Assembly (NCBI GenBank): GCA_030035585.1
Contig: CM057482.1
Coordinates: forward strand, 59,834,828 to 59,898,827
DNA from: Dugong dugon
Lineage: Eukaryota; Chordata; Mammalia; Sirenia; Dugongidae
Length of the DNA stretch: 64,000 bases
Direction of reading: 5' to 3'
Under the pieces are notes generated by a model, which saw only the letters and a list, made by a program, of their open reading frames with translations, searched no databases and had not been told where the DNA came from. Both the position numbers and the translations under genes were made by a program. Numbering within the stretch: the first letter of the stretch is position 1; each line of letters begins with the position of its first letter. Of this stretch, positions 10,063 through 22,561 are shown one piece after another.

Positions 10063-11487
10063 ATCCATTATTGTGTGCCCTTTCCTGCCCTCAGCAAGAG
10101 TGCGGGCCCCATAACACGCACAACTCCCAAGACTTGCCTTTCCTGGCCTCAGAGCATCTCCCAACCCTCACTTTCACTTCCTAACCCCAAGATGCTGAGG
10201 ACCTGGCTTCTCGCTCCACCCTCTAGTCTGCCTTTCTGGGAAGGAAAATCTTCAAGCAACTTTGGCCCTGAGTTGCAAATAACCTGAGGCAAGGGAACTG
10301 GGAGGGATCAACTGCAATGGGATATATCCTTTAAGTGTACTGCCTTAAACACACAGAGTAATTAGAGTACAATTTAGGATGAACCTTGACTGACTTCCAC
10401 CAGGAATTGGTGAAATTGTTAACCAGATTTGGCTAAGAGAGTGATCCTGGTTCGGATGTTCTTGAATCTAAGAGAAAGGCAGTAGTGGCTCAGGCCTAAT
10501 GACAAGCTGTCACTGCCCTCTGGTCTCTGTACTGTTGTTAGTTGTGGGGAATGGGAGCCTCCAGGTAATCGTGCATCAAGTAAGCACAGATGCACATTTT
10601 AAAGGCCTGAGAGTCAGAAATACGTGATTGCCCAAAACTACAACTGCTTCTTAAAAGCCTAACAAAACAAAATACAAGACCAACTTAAGGCTTTTGCTAA
10701 AATACAGCTTTTTAAACAAAGGTAAGTAATAAATGTCATAGTTCAGATTTTTATGCTTAGCTAGCCCAAATCCCTGCTGCTAGTGGAGCACTGCTGAGCC
10801 CAGGAAGGTTTTTCTAGTGGCTTTGACAACTTCAGAGGAGGCAGGTTGGGGATACACTATGAACAGCAACAGCCTGTCCCTCTGCAGTCTTGAGTCTGAC
10901 TCCAGTCCAAGAGGCAGCAAAGGCCCCCAAGAAAGGACATTTCAGCTGAGCAGGGTTGACTGAGCAAAGCAGGCTGAGGCTGAGAATGGGAGAGCATGAC
11001 ATACTCCGATGCCTAAGAGACAACCAGTGAGCCTGTGGGGCAGAGATGTGGCGGCCAGGGAGGTCCAGCACACCTGATGATGTTAGAGAGTCTTGTGAAG
11101 AAGCCACTGAAGGGTTTTACATCATGGAGGTACATGGTCAGATTCAGGCTCCAAAAACACACTGCACTAGCCAGGGCTCCAGGCAAGTGGAGCACCGTGT
11201 GAACTCCCGCCACGGTGAGCCAGGAAAGAGCTATAAGAGATATCCAGTGGGACAGCTGGCAAAGAGGGGTCAAGTGTGTAGGTCAGTAAGATTGGATCAG
11301 TGTTATTTTCTGATTTGGATTGCTGTGGTTATGAAGAGAATATCCTTGTTCTTAGGAAATACACATGGAAATATCTAGGGTAGAGGAGAATTATATTTGT
11401 AAGCCATTTTGAAAAGGTCAGGGAAAAAAACTGTATAGAGATATCGATAGTGTTAAAAATAACCAAAAATTACCGAAGTTGGAAAAT
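10063..11487. other. Unrecognised sequence, mostly unique
   Basis: About 1.4 kb with no named element. Overlapping frames of about 90-110 codons on both strands around 10832-11378 are not like any protein I know and have no shared conservation signal. The AAGCCACTGAAGGGTTTT and CATGGTCAGATT pieces near 11100 resemble an ancient interspersed repeat that I cannot name safely. Confidence 0.45.
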
Positions 11488-11504
11488 AAGATTTATTCTG
11501 AACA

Positions 11505-12327
11505 ATACTGGGGAAGCCAGCACAACTTGTACAAGAAAAGGGCATGGAAGCTCCATAGACACAGCCAAACTCCCTGAGAGACTGAATTGCTGGGCAGAGG
11601 GCTGTGTAGACCATGGTCTCGGGGAGCATCTAGCTCAATTGGTATAGCACAGTTTATAAAGAAAATGTTCTACATTCTACCTTGGTGAGTAGCGTCTGGG
11701 GTCTTAAAAGCCTGTGAGCAGCCATCTAAGATACTCCACTGGTCTCAACCCTTCGGGGGCAAGGGAGAATGAGGAGAACAAGATACAAGGAAAAGATTAG
11801 TCCAAAGGACTAATAGACCACAACTACCACAGCCTCCACCAGACTGAGTCCAGTACAGCTAGATGGTGCCTGGCTGCCACCACTGACTGCTCTGACCGGG
11901 ATCACAACAGAGGCTCCCGGACAGAGCTGAAGAAAAATGTACAATAAAATTCTAACTCACAAAAAAAAAAAGACCAGATTTACTGGCCTGACAGAGACTG
12001 GAGAAACCCCAAGAGTATGGCCCCCGACACCCTTGTAGTTCAGTAATGAAGTCACTCCCGAGGTTCACCGTTCAGCCAAAGATTAGACAGCCCCATAAAA
12101 AAAAATGAGACTAATGGGGCACAACAGTCCAGGGACGGGGACTAGAATGCAGGAGGTGACAGGAAAGCTGGTAATAGGCAACCCAAGGTTGAGAAGGGAC
12201 AGTGTTGACATGTCATGGTGTTGTTAACCATTGTCATAAAACAATATGTGTACTAACTGTTTAATGAGAAACTATTTGTTCTGTAAACCTTCATCGCAAG
12301 TATAGTAAAAAAAATTTATTAAAAAAA
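11505..12327 (+). mobile_element. L1 3'-UTR insertion with 16-17-bp target duplication
   Basis: 5'-truncated L1 made only of 3' UTR. It runs from GGGGAAGCCAGCACAACTTG through the TCTGGGGTCTTAAAAGCCTG and TAGATGGTGCCTGGCTGCCA blocks to the A-rich end near 12320. The flanks repeat AAGATTTATTCTGAACA (11488-11504) and AAGATTTATTCTGAGCA (about 12328-12343), one mismatch apart, which marks it as an L1-mediated insertion. Confidence 0.9.
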
Positions 12328-12343
12328 AGATTTATTCTGAGCA

Positions 12344-12726
12344 GTTATTATATATGCATGTAGGGAGGCCACTTTGATTCCAGAAAAAGCAAATGGCTCC
12401 AAGAAGCCAGGTACAATGAGGCTTATGAAAACAAGAGGAGGGAGAAATATAGAAGATCAACCGTTGGCTAATCTTAACGTTATTGATTGAACACTGCCTT
12501 CCTCCTTTACTGAGATCCACTGACCACAGGTTACTTCTGGCTTGGCTGCTAATAATTTGGCCCTCCACCCACCTGCAGCCATGAGGCTTTTTGAGATTTA
12601 AATTAGGAGGTTATGGTTTGACAACTATCCTTTTCTAGCAGAATGAGACAAAATTACATTGCTATAGAGCAGTTTCTGGCAGGCTTTTGCAGTTTGGGTC
12701 AGGCTTTTTATGGTTAATATTTTGTT
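12344..12726. other. Unrecognised host sequence of the L1 insertion
   Basis: Continues the sequence interrupted at 11504. No gene or repeat recognised. Confidence 0.4.
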
Positions 12727-12884
12727 TCTTGGTGCAGCAGTTAAGAGCTACAGCTGCTAACCAACAGGTCAACAGTTCAAATCCACCAGTTCCCCCTTGG
12801 AAACCCTATGGGGCAGTTCTACTCCATCCTATAGGGTTGCTATGAGTCGGAATTGACTCGACTGGCAATAGGTTTTGGTTTTGG
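12727..12884 (+). mobile_element. AfroSINE
   Basis: Head CTTGGTGCAGCAGTTAAGAG, B-box-like GGTCAACAGTTCAAATCCAC, body GGAAACCCTATGGGGCAGTT, and the TATGAGTCGGAATTGACTCG tail with its GGTTTTGG-rich end. Slightly diverged at the 5' end. Confidence 0.92.
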
Positions 12885-13023
12885 ATAAGAAAAGCATTAA
12901 AATCAAGGTAAGATGTCTGTTATTTCATATTCAACATGTCCCCCCTTCTGATCATGATTTGATTAGAAACTTTGATTGCTAAGGGTTGGCCACGCGCCAA
13001 ACCAGGTTCTTTGGGTCTCACAA

Positions 13024-13190
13024 AACCAAAACACGAAACCCGATGCCACCAAGTCAATTCTGACTCATAGTGACCCTATACAACAGAGTAGAACTACACC
13101 ATAGGGTTTCCAAGGAGCACCTGGTGGATTCAAACTGCTGACCTTTTGGTTAGCAGCCAAGCTCAAGCACTCTGCCACCAGGGGTCCTCA
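13024..13190 (-). mobile_element. AfroSINE with perfect 10-bp target duplication
   Basis: Reverse-strand copy, read in reverse complement with the same head, B box, GGAAACCCTATGG body and TTTGG tail. It is flanked by an exact direct repeat, GGTCTCACAA, at 13014-13023 and 13191-13200. It lies about 140 bp from, and opposite in orientation to, the copy at 12727. Confidence 0.95.
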
Positions 13191-13200
13191 GGTCTCACAA

Positions 13201-14426
13201 GTACTGTTTTATTGGGGTACCTTTTTGTGAAACATGTTATTCTTGTTGGTTCTTTAGCTTCTTCTCTTTATTGTTCCTCTAGTTGGAATGAGACCATTTG
13301 CTGTACTGCTCTCAAGCTTTTAAATCCCTAGACGCAAAGGAGCTTATTAGCTTAATATAAAAGATCAAAATGAGAAGAATGCATAAGCCAACGGTCTGAA
13401 AGGCTTGTCTGATCCACAAAACCCAAATTTCTTAACTATGACCACAGATCACAAGAAGATGCACAAGGAGCATTTGCAGCATGCATTGCATCTCTAATCA
13501 TGAACTTCTGCTAAAACTATGTCTCAGTATACTTCCATTTAGGTGCCATTAATACGTCCACAACAATTTTCTTTTTACCAAAGGATAAACTTCTCCAAGG
13601 AAGTAGGTAAATAATTAAGAGCTAATATATTTCATACTGTAATTATCTTTATCTGTACTATTTCAGAGACAGAGAGTGTATAGTATGGTCTACATTAGTA
13701 ACAGAACCACCTTGTCTAATATAATTTGTAACCTTAAATATATACATATGTATATATATACATGTAGATTCATAGTTTAAACCAATTTTGGTAACTAAGG
13801 GTATTATTATGGCTGTTAAAGAACAGCCAATTAATGCTCTCTTTGTCAATGGACCCTGATCTGATAGCAGTTTAGTCAATTGTTCAATGGCTTTCAGCCT
13901 TAGTCTCTTTCATATTTTCAAATTTTCCTGTTGGTAAATTGATTATGTACAGCACAACATAAACCAGGTAACAATTCTAATCTGCGGTAGAAAACAAACT
14001 CATTAGCTGTCTGTGGTTTCTCAAAGACAGTGAACAAAAACCAGAATTTGGTAACCCATGAGGGCTTACCATAATTCCAAACAGGAACATAAAATTTCTC
14101 TCTACGGTCACCCTCCTATCAATCAAAAGACAAACTCAGAGCAAAGTTTTTCTTGATCTAAAATGTAACTGTTCATTATTATCTACATAGATGCGTAAAG
14201 AAAAATGATTTATCTAGTCATAACGGATTCTCTACACATCACTCTCAAATATAACATTCCAGTCAAAACTTGGCTATATAACCAAGATTTCCAATTATGC
14301 TATGTAAACAAGGGGGACAGATTCTTATTAAACTTATACAAATAACTATATTGCCATAAAAAATAAGAACACTTACTAATAGTTTTCCAATTCGGGAGAG
14401 AAAATTATATTTCATCTTTGTTTACA
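13201..14426. other. Unrecognised A+T-rich sequence
   Basis: About 1.2 kb without a gene or confidently named repeat. A TATACATATGTATATATATA patch sits near 13740-13765. The text could be a decayed endogenous-retrovirus interior, but I see no protein similarity to support that. Confidence 0.35.
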
Positions 14427-14932
14427 TTGTTGTTGTTGTTGTTGTTAGGTGCCATCAAGTTGGTTCCAACTCTTAGCGACCCCGTGTACAACAGAATGAA
14501 ACACTGCCCAGTCCTGCACCATCCTCACAATCGCTGTTATGCTTGAGCCCATGTTGCAGCCAGTATGTCAATCCATCTCGCTAAGGGTCTTCCTCTTTTT
14601 CACTGATCCTCTACTTTACCAAGCATGATGTCTTTCTCCAGGGACTGGTCCCTCCTGATAACATGTCCAAAGTACGTGCAACCCAGTCTAACCATCCTTG
14701 CTTCTTAGGAGCATTCTGGCTGTATTTCTTCCAAGACAGATTTGTTTGTTCTTTTGGCAGTCCATGGCATATTCAATATTCTTCATCAACACCATAATTC
14801 AAAGGTGTCAATTCTTCTTTGGGCTTCTTTATTCATTGTCCAGCTTTCGCATGCATATGAGGCAATTGAAAACATCATGGCTTGGGTCAGGTGCACATTA
14901 GTCTTCAAGGTAATATCTTTGCTTTTCAACAC

Positions 14933-15232
14933 TTAAAAGTGATCTTTTATGGCAGATTTGCCCAATGCAATGCGTCTTTTGATTTCTGGGCTGCTGCTTC
15001 CATGGATGTTGATTGTCGATCCCGGTAAAATGAAATCCTTGACAACTTCAATCTTTTCTCTGTTTATCATGGTGTCGCTTATTGGTCCAGTTGTGAGGAT
15101 TTTCCTTTCCTTTAAGTTGAGGTGAAATCCATACTGAAGGCTGTAGTCTTTGCTCTTCATCAGTAAGTGCTTCAAGTCCTCTTCTCTTTGAGCAAATAAG
15201 GTTGTGTCATCTGCATAACAAAGGCTGTTCAT
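14933..15232 (-). pseudogene. RTE reverse-transcriptase palm fragment
   Basis: A 99-codon open piece of the RTE polymerase. It starts at NSLCYADDTTLFAQREEDLK, which holds the YADD catalytic box of the RT palm, and goes on through LNLKERKILTTGPISDTMIN and the DFILPGSTI thumb motif to EIKRRIALGKSAI. These are family hallmarks of RTE/BovB polymerases. Frames upstream and downstream are interrupted, so no functional enzyme is made. Confidence 0.88.
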
Positions 15233-15639
15233 GAGTCTTCCTCCAATCCTGATGCCATGTTCTTCTTCATATAGTCTAGCTTCTCAGAATTTTTGCTCAG
15301 CATACAGATTGAATAATTATGGTGAAAGCATACAACCCTGACACACACCTTTCCTGACTTTAAACCATGCAGTATCCCCTTGTTCTGTTCGAATGACTGC
15401 CTCTTGATCTGTGTACAGGTTCCTCATGAGCACAACTAAGTGTTCTGAATTCTCATTCTTAACAATGTTATCCATAATTTGTTACTATCCACACAGTTGA
15501 ACGCTTTTGCATAGTCAATAAAACACAGGTAAACATCTTTCTGGTATTCTCTGCTTTCAGCCAGGATCCATCTGACCTCAGAATGATATCCCTGGTTCCC
15601 TGTCCACTTCTGAATTCAGTTTGAATTTCTACGCTGGGA

Positions 15640-16200
15640 ATGGCAACTAGAAGAGGACTCGCATTGCATTCATGGTCAAAAAGAACATTTCAAGATCTAT
15701 CCGAAGTACAACGTTGTCAGTGATAGGATAATATCCATATGCCTACAAGGAAGTCCAGTTATAACTATTATTCAAATTTATGCACCAACCACTAACGCCA
15801 AAGATGAAGAAACCGAAGATTTTTACCAACTTCTGCAGTCTGAAATTGATCGAACATGCAATCAGGATGCATTGATAGTTACTGGTGATTGGAATGTGAA
15901 AGTTGGAAACAAAGAAGCCTCGGCAGTTGGAAAATAATGGCCTTGGTGATAGAAACGATTCTGGAGATTACATGATAGAATTCTGCAAGACCAACGACTT
16001 CTTCACTGCAAATATCTTTTTCAACAACATAAATGATGACTGCACACGTGGACCTGGCCAGATGGAATACACAGGAATCAAATCAACTGCATCTATGGAA
16101 AGAGATGATGGAGAAGCTCAATATCATCAGTCAGAACAAGGCCAGGGGCCAAGTGCAGAACAGACCATCAATTCCTCATATGCAAGTTCAAGGTGAAGCT
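15640..16200 (+). pseudogene. RTE endonuclease-domain remnant (inverted segment)
   Basis: Translated pieces spell an endonuclease: an IIQIYAPTTNAKDEE-like strand near 15770-15810, then TGDWNVKVGN near 15882-15910, the DWN-type active-site region of the exonuclease-endonuclease-phosphatase fold. After a frameshift the frame at 15903-16196 continues with a DYMIEFCKTNDFFTANIFF segment. It lies in the opposite strand orientation to the RT core of the same element. Confidence 0.82.
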
Positions 16201-16753
16201 GAAGAAAATTAGAACAAGTCCATGAGAGCTAAAGTATGACCTTGAGTATATCCCACATGAATTTAGAAACCCTCTCAAGAATAGATTTGACATATTGAAC
16301 ATTAATGAGCGAAGACCAGATGAGTTGTGGAATGACATCAAGGATATCATATATGAAGAAAGCAAGAGGTCATTAAAAATATAGGAATGAAAGAAAAGAC
16401 CAAAATGGATATCAGAAGAGAATCTCTAACTTGCTCTTGAACGTCGAGTAGCTAATGCAAATGGAAAAAATGATGAAGTAAAGGAGCTGAACAGAAGATT
16501 TCGAAGTGTGGCTTGATTAGACAAAGTGATTATAATGACATGTGAAAAGACCTGGAGTTAGAAAGCCAAAAGCTGAAAAAACTGAAGAAAAAATTCAAGA
16601 TTCGAGTTGCAGTATTGAAGGATTTCTATGGGCAAAATGTTAAACGACACAGAAAGCATCAAAAGAAGATGGAAGGAATAGACAGAGTCACTATACCAAA
16701 AGGAACTGGTTGACGTTCAACCATTTCAGGAGGTAGCATATGATCAGGAACTG

Positions 16754-17074
16754 GTGGTGCTGAGTGAAGAGGTCCAGGCTGCACCTAAGGCACTGGTGAA
16801 AAATAGGGCTCCAAGAATTGACAGAATACCAGTTGAGATGTTTCAACAAACAGATGCAGTGCTGGAGATGCTCACTCATCTATGCCAAGAAATTTGGAAG
16901 ACAGCTACATGGACAACTGACTGGAAGAAATCCATATTTATGCCCATTCCAAAGAAAGGTGATCCTACCAAATGCAGAAATTATCGAACAATATCATTAG
17001 TATCACACACAAGCAAAATTTTGCTGAAAAGTGGTTACAGCAGTACATTGACAAGGAACTGTCAGAAATTCTAG
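16754..17074 (+). pseudogene. RTE reverse-transcriptase N-terminal fragment (inverted segment)
   Basis: 106 codons beginning VLSEEVQAAPKALVKNRAPR, then IDRIPVEMFQQ, LTHLCQEIWKTATWT, and the FMPIPKKGDPTKCRNYRTIS block, equivalent to RT domains 0-2 in RTE elements. The frame ends where the inverted segment stops. Confidence 0.86.
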
Positions 17075-17088
17075 CTGAATATTTTGCA

Positions 17089-17495
17089 TAAACGTCATCT
17101 ATTAAATTATTGTAAATTATAGATAGTTCAGGAGAAAAGATAAAATGATTTCTTATATCCAGAAAACAGAACATTAAAACATCAATAATATACCCCCACA
17201 TAAAATCCATAATAATCCATTAGTCCACTCAGTTCTGTAATTAATTTCTGTTCTATTTATCCTGGATGAGCAGTCATGAATCCATCAAATTCTCCATAAG
17301 AATTCTGGAAATCTTGATTCAGTCCAGTGGTATAAGCAGTGCCATTTAGAAGTCCGTGTCCAAGTACTTGGCGTAGTTGTCTTTATGGCTCCCTTTTGGT
17401 GGTTAATTTATTACTGATAATAATTCATATATGTTAAAGACCTGATGAGAATTCCTAAAACACAATAAAATATCCAAAATAAAATATGGAGAGTA
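17089..17495. other. Unrecognised A+T-rich sequence
   Basis: No gene or repeat recognised between the RTE and the next L1 tail. Confidence 0.4.
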
Positions 17496-18330
17496 AAAAA
17501 AAAAAAAGCAAAACCTCATGGGATTTGGTTCCTTGGTTTGGAGGTTTAGGGTCATGGTTTCATGGAACCTCATAGTTAATTGGCCTAATAATGTGTTTGG
17601 TGTTTCTGTTCTAGCTCCTAGTTTGCTGCATAGTGCCTGGATCTTAAAAGTTACAAGTAGCCATCTAAGGCATGATAATTGGTCTCTATTCACCTGGAGC
17701 AATAGAGGAAGAAGGAGAGTCAGGAATAGGAGGAGGATATGGCATGTGTAGCTAATTGCCTCCATGCCTCCATGAACAACTGCCTCCTTCACCACGAGAC
17801 CAGAAGAACTGGGTGTTGCCTGCCTACCTTACTGACCATTTTGATCAACGACTTCATATGCTGATCAAAATGCTGATCGAAAGGGGGAAAAGGCAGAACA
17901 GAATTTCAAATTCTCACGGACTCCAGACTTGCTGGAGCCATGGATGCTGAATGAACCCCTGAAACAATTGCCCTGAGATAATCTTTAAACCTTAAACCCA
18001 AAATATTCCTGAGGTCTTCTTAAAACCAAACAATAAGTTAGCTTAACTGGTAAACAATGTCTGCCTTGAGCATTATGCTCCTTTAAGAATTATCTATATG
18101 GGATCAAACTGACAACAACAACTTGAAAGATTAGATGATAATCGTAGGTGGCAGTGAGTTTATGTTAATGGGGGAGGAACAATTCAGAAATGGAGGGTGA
18201 GAATGGTTGCACAACTCAAAGAATGTAATCAATGTCACTGAATTGCAGAAACAGTTGCATTGGTGTGTGTTTTGTTGTGTATATTCTCAACAACAACAAA
18301 GTAAATTTTAAAAAAATAAAATAATGCAAA
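17496..18330 (+). mobile_element. L1 3'-UTR module preceded by an A-tract
   Basis: An A-run (about 17496-17508) precedes ACCTCATGGGATTTGGTTCC. The module goes on through the GGTCATGGTTTCATGG, TGGTCTCTATTCACCTGGAG and ATTATGCTCCTTTAAGAA blocks and ends in an AACAACAACAAAG/A-rich run near 18330. Same family as 2896-3783 and the split copy at 23148-23660/44727-44891. Confidence 0.8.
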
Positions 18331-19246
18331 GCAAAATAAAAGTCAACTCAAAATAAAACTTCAAAATATCTCTAAACAGGGTTTTGGGAAGGTGGTGGTG
18401 TAAACAGACCATCATTCTGACTCTCCCCACAAATACAATAAGGAAATGGTGCACAGCTTTGCGAGATGCTGAATCGAGGAGCAGAGGAAAGCAAGAAGGA
18501 ACTGCAAACAGGCAAGACTGACAGAATCAACAACAAGTCTTATAGGTAGGAAAATCTCTTCTCCCACCATCCCACCCATCCCCCAGCTTCACAAACCGCA
18601 GGCTTCTGTGAACTGGAGAATTGGCCCCAGAAAAGGAGCCTCCTTCCTTAACCATCACAACCTCTGCATGTGCAAACAGACAGAGCCCCAAGCTTCTACT
18701 CTAAAATCAACATGACAAACCTCCCAGGATCTGTTTGGAGTGTGCCAATACCTCCTCAACGTGGACACTGTTGGTTGCAAGCCTACTGTGAATTGCTATA
18801 GAGGGCCTGTACAGTGGAGTCTGCTCTTATACTCAACATTCGACCTGTTTCCCTGTGCCGTCCATAGCTCAGGACTCTAAAACTATCAGGACAGACCTCC
18901 CAGGTAGTCAGGTCAGGTCCGTCTGCATGGAAAAGTCTAAGGGCTAGTAATAAGATATTTATGCTGGATAATGCTAAATATTTTGTCCTTTATGTTTTTG
19001 AATAACAAATATATAAAAGGCAAGGATAAAATTATGTTACAGGGCACATGGAATATAAAGAAGTAATTAGCGGTAACAACAACTAAAGGGGGAGAGGAAT
19101 GGTATAGGTATAGAATTTCTCACATGTTACTGAAGTTAAGTTGTTACCAACTTACCCTAGAATGTTACAAATACAAGTTGCTAAATGTAACATTCATGGT
19201 AACCACTAAGAAAAAAACATTTTTTTAAAAAATACACAAAAGAAAA

Positions 19247-19820
19247 GACCAGATTTACTGGCCTAAAGGAGACTGGAGAAACCCCGAGAGTATTGCCCCC
19301 AGACACACTTTTAGCTCAGTGGTGAAGTTATCTCCGAGGTTCACCGTTCAGCCCAGGAGTAGACAGCCCCATAAAACCAAATGAGACTAATGAGGTACAG
19401 TAGTCCAGTCACAAGGGCCAGAAGGCAGAAGGGGACGAGGAAGCTGGTGATAGGGAACCCAAGGTTGAGTAAGGATATTGTTGATGTGTTGTGAGATTGT
19501 TAACCATTGTCATAAGGCAAAATTTGTAGTAACTGTTAAATGAGAAACTATTTTGTTCTGTAAGCCTTCATCTTAAGTGAGAATAATAGCACAATTGGAA
19601 GAGCATAGTCAATGTCACTGAACTGTGTGTATAGAAATTTTTGAAATGGTGTCTCTTTGGCTATGTGTATTTTCACCAAAAAATAACAAAAGGTTGAGAA
19701 GTTAGAGGGTTGACATGTTGTGCTGTTGTTAATCAATGTCATAAAACAATATGTGTACTACTGTTTCATGAGAAACTATTTGTTCTGTAAGCCTTCACCT
19801 GAAGTACAATTTAAAAAAAA
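19247..19820 (+). mobile_element. L1 3'-UTR insertion with long target duplication
   Basis: Begins GACCAGATTTACTGGCC and ends in an A-run. The flanks repeat AAAAATACACAAAAGAAAA (ending 19246) and AAAAATACACCAAAGAAAA (about 19821-19839), one mismatch apart. The interior has the two-module tail seen at 6511-7097. Confidence 0.88.
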
Positions 19821-20241
19821 AAAAATACACCAAAGAAAAAGAAGGGAACCAAAAAGGCTCCCTACAACAAACAAACAGAACACAAAAGCAAGCAGTACTA
19901 AAGGACAAAGACAAAGAAGGCGTAAGACTCACAAAAAAAATAATAAAATGGCAGAAGTAAGTCACTTCTTATCAGTAATTTCAGTGAATGTAAATGGCTA
20001 AATGCCCTAATCAAAAGGCAGAGAGTGAGAGAATGGATTAAAAAAAAAAAAAACATAATTTAACTATATGCTGTTTACAAGAGACACATCTTAAACCCAA
20101 GGGCACAAATAGGTTGAAAGTGAAAGGATGGGAAAAAAATTCCATGCAAATAAAAACCAAAAGAGAGCTGGGATGGCAATGTAAGATAAAGTAGACTTTA
20201 AGACAAAATCTCATGGAAGAGATAAAGATGGACATTATATA

Positions 20242-20631
20242 GTGATAAAAAGATCAATTTATCAAGAAGATTTAACAATCATAAATATACATGCACGCAA
20301 CATCAGGGCACCTAAATATATAAAACAAACACTGGTAGAATTGAAGGAAGAGATAGATAGTACTACCATAATAGTTGGAGACTTCAATACACCACTTTCA
20401 ATGTTGGACAGAACATCTACTAAGAAGATCAACAAGGTAGAAGAGGGCTTGAACGACACTACAAAACAACTAAATTTAACAGCACTACATAGAACTCTGT
20501 ACCCCAAAACAGCACAATATACATTCTACCTGGGTGCACATGGATCATTCTCAAGGATAGACCACATGTTAAGTCATAAACAAGTCTTGATGAAATTAAA
20601 AAGATTTAAATCATACAGGTACTTTCTCTAA
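20242..20631 (+). pseudogene. L1 ORF2 endonuclease remnant
   Basis: 129 codons of the L1 endonuclease: a TIINIHARNIRAPKYI-like strand, TIIVGDFNTPLSMLDR with the GDFN active-site motif, then ALHRTLYPKTAQYTFYLGAH, and SRIDHML with the conserved S-R-I-D-H motif. Downstream frames are broken. It belongs to the old L1 at 18350. Confidence 0.88.
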
Positions 20632-21711
20632 CCATGACTGAGTGAAGCTAGAAATCAATAACAGAAAAAAACCAGGGAAATGCACAAACGTAAGTAAATC
20701 AAACAACACACTGTTAAACTACCAATGGGTCAAAGAAGAAATCAAAAGAGAAATCACAAATTTCCTAGAGTCAAATGAAAATGAAAACACAACATATCAA
20801 TACTTATGGGATGCAGCAAAGGCAGCACACAGAAAGAAACTTATAGCAATCAATGTCTACATGAAGAAAAAAGAAAGATCTCAAATCAATAGCCTAACTC
20901 AACAGAAACTAGAGAGGACCAAACTAAGCTAAACTCACCAGAAGAAAGGAAAAAGCAAAGATCAGAGGAGAAATAAATAAAATTGAAAGCAGAAAAACAG
21001 TGGAGAGAAACAGACGTTCTTTGAAAAAAATCAATAAAATGGACAAACCTTTAGCTAGACTGACAAAGAAGAGAAAAATGCAAATAACCAAAGTAAAGAG
21101 GGAGCCTTACAACTAACGCAGCAGAAATGAAGAGAATTATGACAGAATATTATGAACCCACACATCTATGGTCAACTAATTTTTGACAAAGGTGCTGAGT
21201 CCGTTGGATAGGGAAAGGAGTCTTTTCAATAAACAGTGCTGGGAAAATTGGATTTCCACATGCAGAAAAATGAAACAGGATCCATGCTTCACACCATACA
21301 CAAAAACAATTTCAAAATGAATTAAGGACCCAAATGCACAAACTGAAACCATAAAATTCATAGAAACAAAAAGTAAGGGAAATGCTTTTGGCAATGGATT
21401 ATCTAATACAATAACAATAGCACAAACAACAAAAGACAAAATAAAAAGGTTAAAAACTTTTTCATCAAAGGAACCACCAAATAAGTGAGAAGACAAGCTA
21501 CTGTCTGAGAGAACATTTTTGGAAACCATATATCCAACAAGAACCTAATAACCAAAATATATAGAAAACTTCAACAAATTAATAACAAAATGACAAAAAA
21601 CAAACAAACAAACAAAAAAAAAACGCAGCCATAAAATGGGCTAAGGACTTAATAGACATTTCACCAAACAAGACATTCAAATCACCAACAAACACTTAAA
21701 AAGATGCTCAG

Positions 21712-22413
21712 CTAACATAGTTTATAAAGAAAATGTTCTTCATTCTACCTTGGTGTGTAGTGTCTGGGGTCTTAAAAGCCTGTGAGCAGCCATCTAAGAT
21801 ACTCCACTGGTCTCACCCCCTCGGGAGCAAGGAAGAATGAGGAAAACAAGATACAAGGCAAAGATTAGTCCAAAAGACTACTGAACCACAACTACCACAA
21901 CCTCCACCAGACTGAGTCCAGTACACCTAGATGGTGCTCGGCTACCACCACTGACTGCTCTGACTGGGATCACAACAGAGGGTCCTGGACAGAGCTGGAG
22001 AAAAATGTAGAACAAAATTCTAACTCAAAAAATGACCAAACTTACTGGCCTGACAGAGACTGGAGAAACCCCAAGAGTATGGCCCCTGGACACCCTTTTA
22101 GCTCAGTGGTGAAGTCACTCCTGAGGTTCACACTTCAGCCAAAGATTAGACAGCCCCTTAAAGCAAAACAAGCCTAATGGGGCACAACAGCCCAAGGACA
22201 AGGACTAAAAAGCAGGAGAGGACAGGAAAGCTGGTAATAGGGAACCCAAGGTTGAGAAGGGACAGTGTTGACATGTCATAGGTTGTTAACCAACATCATA
22301 AAACAATATGTATACTGTTTTATGAGAAACTATTTGTTCTCTAAACCTTCATCTGAAGTACAATAAAAAAAAAAAATTTTAAAGAAATAATGCTTTCATA
22401 TCAGATATGAAAA
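21712..22413 (+). mobile_element. L1 3'-UTR insertion with target duplication and a second A-run
   Basis: The flanks repeat AAAAAGATGCTCAG at 21698-21711 and 22414-22427 exactly. The insert starts CTAACATAGTTTATAAAG, carries the TCTGGGGTCTTAAAAGCCTG to AACCTTCATCTGAAGTACAA course of the L1 3' UTR, and reaches an A-run at about 22364-22376. It then holds about 33 further non-L1 bases and a second A-run before the duplication. Confidence 0.9.
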
Positions 22414-22561
22414 AAAAAGATGCTCAGTGTCATTAGCCATCAGAGAGATGCAAATCAAAACCACAATGAGATACAATTTCACTCCCCCTGGGATGGCTAG
22501 GACAAAAAAAAGAAAACAACAAATGATGGCGAATATATGGGGAAATTAGAACCATTACCCA

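Larger units (their letters stand above)
14427..17088 (-). mobile_element. RTE/BovB-clade LINE with inverted 5' part
   Basis: The 3' part (14427 to about 15631) lies on the minus strand and ends in a (GTT)n/(AAC)n simple repeat, as RTE elements do. The 5' part (about 15632-17088) lies on the plus strand. The plus-strand segment encodes the apurinic-type endonuclease end and first RT blocks; the minus-strand segment encodes the RT core. The two meet at the same place in the element, just before the AGF-like block, so almost nothing is missing. This geometry is what twin-primed reverse transcription produces. Both frames are broken, so the copy is dead. Confidence 0.88.

Noticed and set aside
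12344..14426. Endogenous retrovirus interior
   Set aside because: The text has a vague resemblance to non-coding retroviral sequence, but I see no gag, pol or env similarity and no LTR pair, so I left it unassigned.
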